64,000 nt of DNA from Candidatus Delongbacteria bacterium (lineage in GTDB: Bacteria > CAIWAD01): assembly GCA_020634015.1 (NCBI GenBank), contig JACKCN010000001.1, positions 851,001 to 915,000 on the forward strand, in the 5' to 3' direction. The notes beneath the pieces are model-generated. The model worked only from the letters and a program-made list of their open reading frames with translations, did not search any database and was not told the origin of the DNA. Below, in pieces: positions 44,532 to 54,284 of the stretch. The translations under genes were made by a program, and so were the position numbers. How positions within the stretch are numbered: the first letter of the stretch is position 1; every line of letters begins with the position of its first letter.

Positions 44532-44555
44532 TCCCTGCTTGATCCGGAGTGGCCA

Positions 44556-44565
44556 GGAGCCACCC
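44556..44565 (-). repeat. GGGTGGCTCC motif, single intergenic copy (inverted)
   Basis: GGAGCCACCC on the plus strand, 25 nt after the lptG stop in the 210-bp gap before the RAYT-like gene. The rest of the gap shows no gene or clear hairpin. Confidence 0.6.
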
Positions 44566-44741
44566 GGAACAGCACCCTCCCTGAAGCTTCGCCATGCAAC
44601 CTTCGGCACACATCCGCCCCAGTCACTTGCCGGAAAGGTCAATCATGCTTGACACATGATCCGATTACTTTTCAGAACCGAGCTTCACCCTGTTTCATCG
44701 GTTGCCGGTGTTCACCAGTATTGCCGAAAACAGGATGACCC

Positions 44742-45311
44742 ATGGCTCGATCCCGCCGACTGTTCATTTCCGGCAAGGTTTACCACCTCACCCAAGAGGG
44801 CAACAATCGAGTGCCTGTGTTCCACACGGACCAGGACAGGGACATCTATCTGGAATATCTGGCACACGCAGCAAAGCTGGAGTCTGTCAGCATTCATGGT
44901 TGGTGCCTGCTCGAGAACCAGATAGATCTGCTGGTCTCGGCTGACAGCACGACCGCCATTTCAAGGATGATGAGCCGTGTCCAAGGGCGCTACGCGAGGG
45001 CCTTCAACCGGATCTGGCACAGGAGCGGGTCTCTCTGGCGAAAGCGCTTCATCCATCGTGAGGTCAGAAAGGACTCCCACCTGCCCAGTTGCTTCAGGCA
45101 TCTGGATCACCTGCCAGTGATCAGGAAACTTGCCGGCAAGCCGGAAGATTGGGCCTGGTCAAGTCACAACGCATTGGCGCACGGACGGAACACGGTCTTT
45201 CTGAAACCCCACAGTCACTACATGGCGCTGGGGCGGACACGCGGAGAAAGGCAGCGCGGCTACAGATCGTGGATGAATTCCTTGGCTCCATCCTGGACCC
45301 GTGATACGTGA
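44742..45311 (+). CDS. REP-associated tyrosine transposase (RAYT)-like protein, catalytic residues lost
   Basis: 189 residues matching the RAYT/Y1 transposase pattern throughout: YHLTQEGNNRVPVFHTDQDR, a SIHGWCLLENQIDLLVSA block, ARAFNRIWHRSGSLWRKRF and PEDWAWSSHNAL. The family's HUH motif (NHVHLL) reads NQIDLL, so both metal histidines are gone. The tyrosine helix (family YRYIELNPV) reads FRHLDHLPV, so the nucleophile is also replaced. The frame is otherwise intact. Either a recent dead copy or a domesticated DNA-binding protein. Flanked by the motif at 44556; no repeats bracket it as an insertion. Confidence 0.75.
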   Translation: MARSRRLFISGKVYHLTQEGNNRVPVFHTDQDRDIYLEYLAHAAKLESVSIHGWCLLENQIDLLVSADSTTAISRMMSRVQGRYARAFNRIWHRSGSLWRKRFIHREVRKDSHLPSCFRHLDHLPVIRKLAGKPEDWAWSSHNALAHGRNTVFLKPHSHYMALGRTRGERQRGYRSWMNSLAPSWTRDT

Positions 45312-45340
45312 ACCACACTCCTTTGGCAGCTACTGAGCCG

Positions 45341-47104
45341 CTACTTCACCAGTGAAGCGGTCTGCCAGTACATGTGGTCGCCTGCGCGCACCGTGACCAG
45401 GTAGAGTCCACTGCTGAGAGCGGTTCCGTCCAGGGAAAGTGAGTGATTGCCCACAGGATACAACCCCGCGGCGAGGCAGCGAAGCGTGCGCCCCCGCAGG
45501 TCCATCATGTGGATACTCACGTGCTGCACCTTGTCCATTGTCCAAGTGATCCGGGTCGTGGAATTGAAGGGATTGGGCTGCACCGGACTCAATATGAAGC
45601 CAATTGGCAGAGGACCGCGGTCACCGGATCGCAACGCTGTGTCGCCGCCACCCTGAAGGAGCTGAACCCGCTGGTCGGTCGGCACATTCAGCCAACGATC
45701 CGTGGTCCCATCGGGCCAGGTTACAACGACACTGTCGGCCCTCTGGGATTCTCCCAGCCCTACATGCTGCCTCAGCACCTGGCCACAGTAGCCCGTCTGC
45801 CCCTCAACCCAACGTGTCTGTACCGTGTGTGATCCATTGATTGATGAGAACACACGAATCTTCGCACCGATGGCCGTCGTGTTCGGACCGATTCCAACCA
45901 GATCGAACTGAATCCAGTGCCCTGTACTCAGCCGGTTCCGCCAGACGAGGTTGGGCTGGTGTTCGGCTTGCCAGCGCGCCGTGACCAGATCCAGAAATCC
46001 ATCCTCATCCAGATCGGCCAGTGCACAGCCGTAGGACCAACCAGAATTAAGGTCCAATCCGGAATCAACCCAGGGGGCGAAGTTGCCATTGCCATCGTTG
46101 CGGTATGCCACATCATGGAATGACTGAGTCGGGGAGACGTCATGACCCTGGGTCACAACCAGATCCAGATCCCCGTCGTTGTCCAGATCGCCGAAAGCAC
46201 TGCCGAAACTACGGGTGTCCGGCAGGAAACCGGGTTGAGAATCGAGTACCAGATCCCCGGAGGAGCTGGCTCGATACAACTGGTCTGTCTGGCCATGATT
46301 GCCAAGAAAGAGATCCGGATCTCCATCATTGTCCACATCACCCCAACTCATGGTCATCGTGTTGTTTGAATTCTGGTAGAGTTGGCTGGTGAAATCGAGC
46401 TGCCAGTTTCCCGGTTGTTGCTGGGTGAATGCCTGGTTCGTATCACTCCCCTCGTTGCTCACTGCCAGATCGATTTGCCCATCCATGGTCCAATCCATGA
46501 AGGCGACCGCACGCGAATGCCCTTGCCATTGCACCAACTCATTCATGGTATCGGATTCGAACTCGACGTCTCCGGTGGCGGAATTCAGAAAGAGCTGGTT
46601 CTGCAGGGAGCCACCCGAGTTGCTGATATAAAGATCCAACCAGCCGTCGCCATTCACGTCCGCCCAGCTACAGGTCTCTGAATAGCTGCCCGGCACGGTG
46701 ACGGGACCGCTTGTGATCCGACTGAACTGGCCGTTGCCTTCATTGCGAAACAACTGCGTCGGATCCCCATACCAGTTCACGATGGCGGCATCCAGGTCGC
46801 CATCTCCATCCACATCCGCAAAGCTGGCACCATCACTGCGCCCACCACTGGAGGTCAGATCTCCTGAAGACCCCAACTCAAACCCTGTCTCGGAGCCCCC
46901 CAGAAACACTCGGCTGTCTTCATGGGACGAGTTGCTGAAGAACAGATCCAACCGCCCATCACCGTTCAAGTCAATCAAGGCCACACTTCGGCTGTCCGTG
47001 CTGTCCGCCCCCAGGGCCGGCAGGTCCATGAGTTCGAAAAGTTCTGCTCGGGCCGATAACGCCAGTGCAAGGATCAGCAACCGGGAAACGTGAGGGACAC
47101 ACAT
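45341..47104 (-). CDS. Secreted FG-GAP/VCBS repeat protein with ASPIC domain and C-terminal sorting region
   Basis: 587 residues. Signal peptide (LLILALALSARA), about seven FG-GAP repeats with calcium loops (DLNGDGRLDLFF, DVDGDGDLDAAI, DVNGDGWLDLYI, DVDNDGDPDLFL, DLDNDGDLDLVV), an ASPIC/UnbV domain (IGAKIRVF ... VVVTWPDGTTDRWLNV), then PNPFNSTTRITWTM and a FlgD-like/type IX-like C-terminal region ending YLVTVRAGD...ASLVK. Probably a beta-propeller cell-surface or secreted protein that binds or adheres. Convergent with the RAYT-like gene, 29 nt apart. Confidence 0.9.
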   Translation of the reverse strand: MCVPHVSRLLILALALSARAELFELMDLPALGADSTDSRSVALIDLNGDGRLDLFFSNSSHEDSRVFLGGSETGFELGSSGDLTSSGGRSDGASFADVDGDGDLDAAIVNWYGDPTQLFRNEGNGQFSRITSGPVTVPGSYSETCSWADVNGDGWLDLYISNSGGSLQNQLFLNSATGDVEFESDTMNELVQWQGHSRAVAFMDWTMDGQIDLAVSNEGSDTNQAFTQQQPGNWQLDFTSQLYQNSNNTMTMSWGDVDNDGDPDLFLGNHGQTDQLYRASSSGDLVLDSQPGFLPDTRSFGSAFGDLDNDGDLDLVVTQGHDVSPTQSFHDVAYRNDGNGNFAPWVDSGLDLNSGWSYGCALADLDEDGFLDLVTARWQAEHQPNLVWRNRLSTGHWIQFDLVGIGPNTTAIGAKIRVFSSINGSHTVQTRWVEGQTGYCGQVLRQHVGLGESQRADSVVVTWPDGTTDRWLNVPTDQRVQLLQGGGDTALRSGDRGPLPIGFILSPVQPNPFNSTTRITWTMDKVQHVSIHMMDLRGRTLRCLAAGLYPVGNHSLSLDGTALSSGLYLVTVRAGDHMYWQTASLVK

Positions 47105-47242
47105 GGAAGGCTCCAGATATCACACAGCGATTCCCCAATGGAGCAGAGCTGTTCCAAGGACGCAATCTGAATGACGCGAGCTGGCCTGAGCATCTTTGAA
47201 CAGGTGGAACAGGTGACAGGCAGGATACCGCCGAACGCAGTC

Positions 47243-49048
47243 TCAGGAGGCGGAGGGCTTGCGTTGGGTCTTGCGCAGAAGGGCCAATTGACGCTGAAGC
47301 ACCATGAACTCCTGTTCCAGTTCGGAACGCACTTCGGGACTGAGCGCTTCACTGCGGAACTGGGTATTGATCTGCTGCAGTCGCTCTTGCAAAGGTTCTG
47401 CCTGAAACTTGAACAGCAGATCGCGCGTCAGCTGAAGATCACCTTCACGTGAGCCTGCAACCAGTTCGCCGATCGCCAGCTCCCGCATTGCACGGTTTTC
47501 AAGCGAATGCGCCCAACTCTCAACGCTGTGTCCGGGATCCTGGTGGGCTTCGATGGCCAGAGAGAAAGCGGACTTGAGCAGTGGGTGTCTGATCTGGCCC
47601 AGATCAAGTTCCTCAAGGATTGCATCACGAACGTCCGGATTGCGCATGAACAGGGAATACAATTCGCGAGCCCGTTTGTGTTCAGGGCCGATCCAGACTT
47701 GCTCCTGATCGTGAATGCCGGGAGCCCCTTCGCCACTTGAGCTGGCCGGCTTGACCAGAGTCCTCGCCAGGCGGCTGATCTCCTCCACCGGGATCCCACT
47801 GGCGCGATGAATCCGCTGGAATTGTTCATGGCGCAGGATAGTGTCCTGAATCCGCCCGGCACCTTCAGCGAGCCCCTGGACGAACTCGCGATACGCCTGT
47901 GGACTGGCTTCGTTCTCCGTGCGACGGTACTCCGTGATACGGTACCGGAAGTAATCTTCCGAATCTTCCAGATACTCCAGGAATCGTTCTCGCCCGTGCT
48001 CGCGCAAGGTATCATCAGGATCGAGCCCATCCGGCAACCGGCAGACCTTCAGTTCCAGTCCGGCTTCCAGAAGATTGGCCGCTCCACGGGCCATCGCGGT
48101 CTGGCCCGCCTTGTCGCCATCGTAGAGGAAAATCACCCGCTCGGCGAATCTCCTCAGCAGCATGGCCTGCGAAGAGGTCAGCGCCGTGCCGAGGCTGGCC
48201 ACCACATTGCGAACTCCGGCTGTCCAGAGGCTGATCAGGTCCATGTAGCCCTCGACCAGGATCGCGCTGCGTGTCCTCCGGATTTCATTGCGGGCCTCGA
48301 AGATCCCGTAAAGCTCCCTCCCCTTGTGGTACAATTCCGTCTCGGGACTGTTGATGTACTTCGCGCCCTGCTCTTCCCCCTCGAGAACCCGGCCTCCGAA
48401 TCCAATCACCGCTCCACTGACGTTCCGGATAGGAAAGATCAGACGCCCACGGTAGCGATCGTAACAGCGGCCATCATCGCGCTGCACGACCAACCCCGAA
48501 CGCACCAGGTGCTCACGGGGCAACCCCAGCCCCGCAGCGTGATCCATCAAGCCACTCCAGGAGTCGGGAGCATAGCCCAGCAGGAATTGCTCGCAGGTGT
48601 CATGATCCAGGGAACGGCGCTCAAGATAACCGGGGACCGGACCGGTCCCCCGCAGCGCCGCTTTCAGATTCTGGCGGAACCAGTCCCGGGCAACCTCGTT
48701 GATCCGATAGAGTACTTCCTCGATCGACCGCTGCTCCCCGGAGTTGTCACCCGCCGGATCCAGCTGAATCCCGCAACCGTCCGCAAGCCGCTGTGCGGCT
48801 TCCCGCCACGAGAGACCTTCCGCTTCCATCAGAAAACCGATTGCGTTTCCGCCCTTTCCGCAGCCGAAACACTTGAAGATTCCCATGGCCGGATTGACGG
48901 TGAAGGACGGCGTCTTTTCCTGATGGAAGGGGCAAAGTCCCTTGAAATGTGTGCCAGCGCGCTTGAGCGTGAGGTAGCCCGAGACCAGATCGACGATGTC
49001 GACGCTGGCCAGCAGTTGCTGGATCTGGTGCTCGGGAATACGTGCCAC
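47243..49048 (-). CDS. dnaG: DNA primase DnaG
   Basis: 601 residues. CHC2 zinc finger with Cys39, His42, Cys60 and Cys63 (LCPFHQEKTPSF ... FKCFGCGKGG), RNA-polymerase domain, TOPRIM (ILVEGYMDLISLW, IFLYDGDKAGQTAMARGA) and a C-terminal helicase-binding region. It makes primers at the fork. Lies 11 nt after mutS2. rpoD and rpsU, which often flank it, are absent. Confidence 0.96.
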   Translation of the reverse strand: MARIPEHQIQQLLASVDIVDLVSGYLTLKRAGTHFKGLCPFHQEKTPSFTVNPAMGIFKCFGCGKGGNAIGFLMEAEGLSWREAAQRLADGCGIQLDPAGDNSGEQRSIEEVLYRINEVARDWFRQNLKAALRGTGPVPGYLERRSLDHDTCEQFLLGYAPDSWSGLMDHAAGLGLPREHLVRSGLVVQRDDGRCYDRYRGRLIFPIRNVSGAVIGFGGRVLEGEEQGAKYINSPETELYHKGRELYGIFEARNEIRRTRSAILVEGYMDLISLWTAGVRNVVASLGTALTSSQAMLLRRFAERVIFLYDGDKAGQTAMARGAANLLEAGLELKVCRLPDGLDPDDTLREHGRERFLEYLEDSEDYFRYRITEYRRTENEASPQAYREFVQGLAEGAGRIQDTILRHEQFQRIHRASGIPVEEISRLARTLVKPASSSGEGAPGIHDQEQVWIGPEHKRARELYSLFMRNPDVRDAILEELDLGQIRHPLLKSAFSLAIEAHQDPGHSVESWAHSLENRAMRELAIGELVAGSREGDLQLTRDLLFKFQAEPLQERLQQINTQFRSEALSPEVRSELEQEFMVLQRQLALLRKTQRKPSAS

Positions 49049-49059
49049 AGCTCTTCCGC

Positions 49060-51528
49060 TCAGTTCTCGATCGTCACGATGGTCACGCCATCACCACCCT
49101 CTTCGGGAATGCCCAGGCGCCAGTTCGTCACACATTCGAAGCGCGCAAGATGCTCGTGAACAACCCGACGCAGAATGCCATCGCCCTTGCCATGCACGAT
49201 GCAGACGGGCGACACCCCCGCGATCATGCATTCATCAATGAACGCATCCATGGCCCCCATCGCTTCATCCGCGCTCATCCCGCGCATGTCAAGACGCAAG
49301 GAGGACGGCGCACCCACCTGATGCTTCACGCCACTTCTGGTCTCGCTCCGTTTTTCTTCAGGGCCCAGAATCTCAAGAACCCTGTCGAGGGGAAAACTGA
49401 GCTTCATGATACCCGATTGCACGGTGAGTTTGCCCGAATCCACCCGCAGCACCTGCATCACGGAATCCAGCCCAGTGACGCGAACCCGATCTCCGACCGC
49501 AGGTGGCCGATCGAGACGTCGGGGTGTTTGCCGTGGTTGAAGCGCCTGCCTCCGGCTTTCCAGTTCCCTGTCCTTGTTGCGCAGGGTCTCGCGGGCTTCG
49601 GCAACCTTTTCCTTCTCGGCCCCATGCTGTCTCACATCGCGAACAGCCTTTTCCACCAGCCGATTGGCTTCCTTGAGGATTGTCGAGGCCTCGGCGAGCG
49701 CTTCGCTGCGGATCACGCGTGCTTCCTTGCGGCTCAGCTTGAGCTTGTCGCGATACTGATTGACCAGACTTTCCAGCTCGACCTCCCGCATCTCCACCAC
49801 TTTCAGGGCGCGCTCACTCTGGGCGAGCCTGGACTGGAGATCCGATATCAAACGGGCGAGGTTCTTCTGTTCGTTGTCCATGAAGTGGCGTGCACGGTCC
49901 TGGATCACCTTGGGCATGTCCATCCGTTGCAGAATTTCCAGCGCATAACTGGAGCCGGGAACTCCCCCGACGAAGCGGTAGGTCGGGGTGATCTTTTCCT
50001 CGTCGAAACTCATCGAGCCATTGACGATGCCGGGCCGCTCATGGGCGAAGGCTTTGAGCTGGCCCAGATGGGTGCTGGCCACGGTCAGCCCTGAGGCCCC
50101 GGTCATCCGCTCGAGAAAGGCCATGGCGATGGCCGCGCCTTCATCAGGATCGGTGCCGCTGCCCAGTTCGTCCACCAGGAACAATCCCCGGCGATTGCGG
50201 TGCACGACAATGTCCCGGGTTCGACTCAGATGGGACGTATACGTGGAAAGGTCATTCTCGATCGACTGACGATCGCCAATGTCCGTCAGCACACAATCGA
50301 ACACGGGCAGACGGCTGCCTTCGGCCACCGGCAGCGGAATTCCCGCCCGCAGCATCAGGGCGAACATGCCCAGGGTCTTCATGGCAACGGTCTTGCCGCC
50401 CGCATTCGGACCACTGATCAGCAGCACTTTCTGGTCGGGTCCCAATTCCAGGTTCAAAGGCACGACATCCGTGTTCCGCATCAACAGGGGATGGCGTCCG
50501 TCACGGATCACCAGTTCCATGGTCTGACTGATTTCCACCGGGCGTCCGCCCAGCTCGACTCCCAGCCGCGCGCGTGCCAACCACTCGTCCAGCTGTGTCA
50601 GTTGATCCCGGGTCCTGGTGATGTCGGAACGGCGCGCCCTGAACATGGAGCTGAGTTCGTGATACAGCCGGATCTCCTCGTGGCGGATCTCGGCCTGCAG
50701 TTGGTTCACCTTGCCCCGGTGTTCCAGACTGATGAATGGTTCGACGAAGAGCGTGCGGCCGCTGGCACTGCGATCCACCACAAGACCGTCCAGCTTGCCG
50801 GCTCCTCCGGCAGGGACCTGGACCACCGGCCGGTCATCGCGCCAGCCAATGTTCGTGTCCGACAGCAGTCCCTGGCGGGACCATTCCGCAACCACTTTTT
50901 CCAGTCGGTTGCGAATCCGCGACTCCTCGTGTCGCAATTCCCCGCGCAAGCGTCCCAGAATCGGCGATGCTCCATCCTTGAGCTCACCCGTTTCATCCAC
51001 CTTGCGGCGCAGCGAGGTCAGTTCTTCCGAGTATTGCCCCAAGCCCTCAAGAGCGTCAGTGCAGAGCGGAAACGCACCGGGCTGTGAGGTGAAGAAAACG
51101 GACAGCTCGCCACTGAGCTCCAGCACACCGGCGAGGGCATTCAGCTGGGTACCGTCCAGAAAATCCGCTCTCTCGAGCAGGCGTTGGAGGGCTTCCTCGG
51201 CATCCGCGAGCGGAAGCAGCGAGAGGGTCCTGCGATGCTCGAGGATTTCCCGAACCTCCTGGACCAGGCCCTGCAGACGCTGGATACGCTCCAGCTTCAG
51301 CAACCAGATCGGATGTCTCAGTCGCTCCCTGGCCAGCCGGCTGGACGCAAGATCCGCCAGATGCTCCAGGAGTCGATCCATTTCAAGTACCGACAGAGTT
51401 TCGCTGGGCACGATGCGGGTGTCCATCGAGGGGCGCCCGGACCCGCTGCGTTCCGTACGGACGGCTACCTGTCCTTCGGGCGCGAGTCCTTCGGAAGAAC
51501 TGTCTGGCTGGGATGGCTGGGAAGACAT
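49060..51528 (-). CDS. mutS2: Endonuclease MutS2 with Smr domain
   Basis: About 822 residues. Core ATPase: LLISGPNAGGKTVAMKTLG, ENDLSTYTSHLSR, LFLVDELGSGTDPDEGAA, VASTHLGQLKAFA. A coiled-coil region and C-terminal Smr endonuclease domain follow (SLRLDMRGMSADEAMGAM, VCIVHGKGDGILR). MutS2 resolves recombination intermediates or acts on stalled ribosomes, not mismatch repair. Start is uncertain: ATG 51528 is chosen, with GTG 51564 or ATG 51426 possible; the first ~45 residues are low-complexity. Confidence 0.94.
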   Translation of the reverse strand: MSSQPSQPDSSSEGLAPEGQVAVRTERSGSGRPSMDTRIVPSETLSVLEMDRLLEHLADLASSRLARERLRHPIWLLKLERIQRLQGLVQEVREILEHRRTLSLLPLADAEEALQRLLERADFLDGTQLNALAGVLELSGELSVFFTSQPGAFPLCTDALEGLGQYSEELTSLRRKVDETGELKDGASPILGRLRGELRHEESRIRNRLEKVVAEWSRQGLLSDTNIGWRDDRPVVQVPAGGAGKLDGLVVDRSASGRTLFVEPFISLEHRGKVNQLQAEIRHEEIRLYHELSSMFRARRSDITRTRDQLTQLDEWLARARLGVELGGRPVEISQTMELVIRDGRHPLLMRNTDVVPLNLELGPDQKVLLISGPNAGGKTVAMKTLGMFALMLRAGIPLPVAEGSRLPVFDCVLTDIGDRQSIENDLSTYTSHLSRTRDIVVHRNRRGLFLVDELGSGTDPDEGAAIAMAFLERMTGASGLTVASTHLGQLKAFAHERPGIVNGSMSFDEEKITPTYRFVGGVPGSSYALEILQRMDMPKVIQDRARHFMDNEQKNLARLISDLQSRLAQSERALKVVEMREVELESLVNQYRDKLKLSRKEARVIRSEALAEASTILKEANRLVEKAVRDVRQHGAEKEKVAEARETLRNKDRELESRRQALQPRQTPRRLDRPPAVGDRVRVTGLDSVMQVLRVDSGKLTVQSGIMKLSFPLDRVLEILGPEEKRSETRSGVKHQVGAPSSLRLDMRGMSADEAMGAMDAFIDECMIAGVSPVCIVHGKGDGILRRVVHEHLARFECVTNWRLGIPEEGGDGVTIVTIEN

Positions 51529-51740
51529 GCACACGTTTCCGGAACTGACCTGCAGAAGGACCACACCGACGGAGCGACCGGCAACCGGATGGAGGGTATG
51601 GATCCCAGAGTGATTGAGGGTGGGAGCATAACAATTGAGGCTTGGCCCCGGATCATCTCACGACAGCCGATGGGGGCCGGGTCAAGGGGAGGTGCTCAAG
51701 GCTACTGGGTGCTCTGGTGCAGTCGTTGAGCTTTGAAAGG

Positions 51741-51941
51741 CACCCTCGGAGCCACCCAGGCCGTCTGATCCGGCACGCCCCGCCGAGTCGGTTGACCCAA
51801 GACAGTCACTCCCGGAGTCGGCCCGGAGCCACCCGTCGGGAGTCCTGCTCCACCCTGATATGCCAATCCTGGCATTTCCTGATCAGGTCCCGTTCGCCGC
51901 GGGAGGCACTTCAACATGAAAATCCACCCTCGGAGCCACCC
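51741..51941 (-). repeat. Three inverted GGGTGGCTCC motif copies in a 438-bp gene-free tract
   Basis: Between mutS2 and the histidine kinase no gene is seen. CACCCTCGGAGCCACCC (51741-51757), CCCGGAGCCACCC (51822-51834) and CCACCCTCGGAGCCACCC (51924-51941) are copies of the motif, reading GGGTGGCTCC on the minus strand, 77 and 107 bp apart. The sequence between copies is unrelated to that between copies at 10279-10822. Confidence 0.75.
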
Positions 51942-51966
51942 GTAAGGTGAACACGTCCCAATCAAT

Positions 51967-53544
51967 TCAGCTGGAACGCCGCCAGGAGATGATGAACTCC
52001 GTACCCACCCCGACAGTGCTGCTGAAATCGATGCCGATTCCATGTTTGTTCAGCAGGAATCGACTGGAGGCCAGACCCAATCCGGTTCCACTGGGTTCGC
52101 CCGGGGCCGCCTCGCCGGAAAGCGGCTTCGTGGTGAAGAAGCTGTCCCAGATCTTCTCCCGGATCTCGAGCGGAATCCCCCTGCCCGTATCGATGATGTG
52201 GATCCTGCTGTAGCCTTCTCCACCATGCACGGTCCGGATGGTCAGTTCCTTGCGCTTGCAGCCATGCATGGCATCCACGGCGTTGTTGATCACGTTGGTC
52301 AGCGCCTGGGAAATGTCGCCATGAATCGCGGGCACAGGTTCCAGCAGCGGATCCAGTTCGGTCTGACAGGAGATCTCGTGCTTGAAGACCAGATTCGCCT
52401 CGAGCACCTTCAATTCCGACAGAATCAGGGCATTGATGTCCACCGCCGTCGTCCGGGGTTCCCGATCGCGACGCAGCTTGTACATGAAACTGCTGACGAT
52501 GTCCTGCATGCGACTGGTCACATTGTACAGGAAGGTCATGTCATCGTTGGGCCCGTTGATCATTTCCAGCAGCTGAAGCTTGCCCTGGATGGCCTGGAGT
52601 GGACTGCTCAGGTTGTGCGCCATTCCGGACGCCAACAGTCCGATGGTGGACTGTTTCTCCTGCTCCTGAAGCAGAAACTCGAGGCGGTGGATCTGTGTCC
52701 GATCGACGAGCAGATGGACAGTCCCATTGGATTCGCCGCTGGGTCCATGCAAGGGCCAGCTGAACAGTTCGCCATGCTCGAACACGGGGCCCAGGCCTTC
52801 GGCTTCCACCGGACTGCAGTCCTGCAGGCGCTCCCTGACCATCTCATCCAGTTGGGCTGCGCGCTGTCCTGCACTGCGTAGCGCGGGCGACAGGGCACGC
52901 CCCACGATCCGGCGAATCGCACCGGAGTCGTTGGCCACGGTCGCCAGATTCGCCCGGCGTACCACACCAGCCCGATCGGCCAGCAACAATGGCCAGGGCA
53001 GGGCGTCAAAGATTTCCTCGAATTCCCGTTTGGCCTGAAGCACATTGCTCATCAGGCGCTTGCTGGCTTCCTGCTCGAGGTCCTGCAGCATCATGTCCTC
53101 GGCGCGGCGGCGGATCTGGTTGCGCAGCACACGGTCCAGGTTCAGACCGATCACAGGTTTCTGATGGAATTCATCCCCACCGTGACGCAAACGGCGTTCG
53201 ACTTCGTCCGGATCAATCGGAGGATTGCCCAGCAGGATGATGGGCAGGGTCGGATGGTTTTCGCGGAACTCGCTGAGGCGCTCGGGCGGGAGCTTCTGCA
53301 GGCGCTGGATATCACACATCACCGCATGGATTCCGAACTCGGCGATCAGAGAATCCAGTTCGTCGAACTCGCTGCAGTTGAGAACGGTCACCCCATAGGG
53401 CAACAGGGAATCCGTGGTATTTCGAATGGCCTCGGCCTGCACATCCACCAGGACGCAGGTCAGCCGAGCCCGGCTGTCAAGTACTTCCGGCATCTGGGTT
53501 TGCACTCCCATTGGATCCTCCAGGCGCGATTCGAAACTGCGCAT
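51967..53544 (-). CDS. Cytoplasmic histidine kinase with N-terminal receiver and PAS domains
   Basis: About 525 residues. A receiver-like domain (CVLVDVQ, AVMCDIQRLQ, FHQKPV) keeps the central Asp and the Lys but has only one acid at its N-terminal site. A PAS-like segment (FEEIFDALPWPLLLADRAG) and a kinase core follow: GMAHNLSSPLQAIQGKL, where His is followed by N rather than E, then VINNAVDAMHG, IIDTGRGIP and SGTGLGLASSRFLL. The H-N change may affect phosphatase activity. GTG 53559 is an alternative start. No transmembrane segment. Confidence 0.87.
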   Translation of the reverse strand: MRSFESRLEDPMGVQTQMPEVLDSRARLTCVLVDVQAEAIRNTTDSLLPYGVTVLNCSEFDELDSLIAEFGIHAVMCDIQRLQKLPPERLSEFRENHPTLPIILLGNPPIDPDEVERRLRHGGDEFHQKPVIGLNLDRVLRNQIRRRAEDMMLQDLEQEASKRLMSNVLQAKREFEEIFDALPWPLLLADRAGVVRRANLATVANDSGAIRRIVGRALSPALRSAGQRAAQLDEMVRERLQDCSPVEAEGLGPVFEHGELFSWPLHGPSGESNGTVHLLVDRTQIHRLEFLLQEQEKQSTIGLLASGMAHNLSSPLQAIQGKLQLLEMINGPNDDMTFLYNVTSRMQDIVSSFMYKLRRDREPRTTAVDINALILSELKVLEANLVFKHEISCQTELDPLLEPVPAIHGDISQALTNVINNAVDAMHGCKRKELTIRTVHGGEGYSRIHIIDTGRGIPLEIREKIWDSFFTTKPLSGEAAPGEPSGTGLGLASSRFLLNKHGIGIDFSSTVGVGTEFIISWRRSS

Positions 53545-53577
53545 GGACAAACATTCCACCGGGAGCGTATCGGCAGG

Positions 53578-54060
53578 TCAGGGAAGGTTTTCCACCAAGC
53601 TGAGAACGCAGCGTTCCAGTTCGTCAATTCCTTCCCTGTATTCCTCCCAGGGGGCCTTGACGAAGTCATAGATGCCGGCATCATTGCGGAAATCGGGGTT
53701 GGGATGGAACTCGGTGATCACGGCGATCCGCTCGACCAGGTCCAGGTCACCGCCAAGTTCCTCGACCACGGCATCCACATGGTGTTGTTCCATGCAGACG
53801 ATCCAGTCGGCCTCGCGCAGCAGGAAATAGGTCATGGGGCGGGACCGGAACTCTTCCAGGTCGACCCCACGCTCATCCAGGGCACGGATCGTGTTGGGCG
53901 CCGCGGGTTCGCCGGGGATCTTCAGTGTGCCGCAACTGCCCACTCGCCAGCCCTTGCGACCGCTGTGCTCGAGGGCCTGACGGCACAGGGCTTCGGCGGC
54001 CGGGCTGCGGCAGATGTTTCCAGAACAGACGAACAACAGTTGGCGTGCGCCACGGGACAT
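53578..54060 (-). CDS. Low molecular weight protein-tyrosine phosphatase
   Basis: 160 residues. P-loop LLFVCSGNICRSPAAEAL with Cys12 and Arg18 (C(X)5R-S), and a C-terminal GIYDFVKAP that matches the DPxG-type aspartate region of the family. It dephosphorylates phosphotyrosine proteins; some members regulate polysaccharide kinases (Wzb type), and arsenate reductases are relatives. It sits 33 nt before the histidine kinase. Confidence 0.9.
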   Translation of the reverse strand: MSRGARQLLFVCSGNICRSPAAEALCRQALEHSGRKGWRVGSCGTLKIPGEPAAPNTIRALDERGVDLEEFRSRPMTYFLLREADWIVCMEQHHVDAVVEELGGDLDLVERIAVITEFHPNPDFRNDAGIYDFVKAPWEEYREGIDELERCVLSLVENLP

Positions 54061-54284
54061 GGAACCTCCTGGGTATGGAACGGGAACGGCTCAATATGCT
54101 GGATTCCCCGCAGGTTGTCCAAGCCTGTCAAACGCACAACTGCCGGACACCACTTGATGTGTCAGCAGATCCTGAACGGCGGGCGGCAAATGCGAACAAC
54201 TCCAGATTCTCGACCGTTGTGGTGGAATGCCGTGTTCCAACGCTGCTGGAATCGCACCGCAGAGCACGCCGCTCCGAGCCTTGA

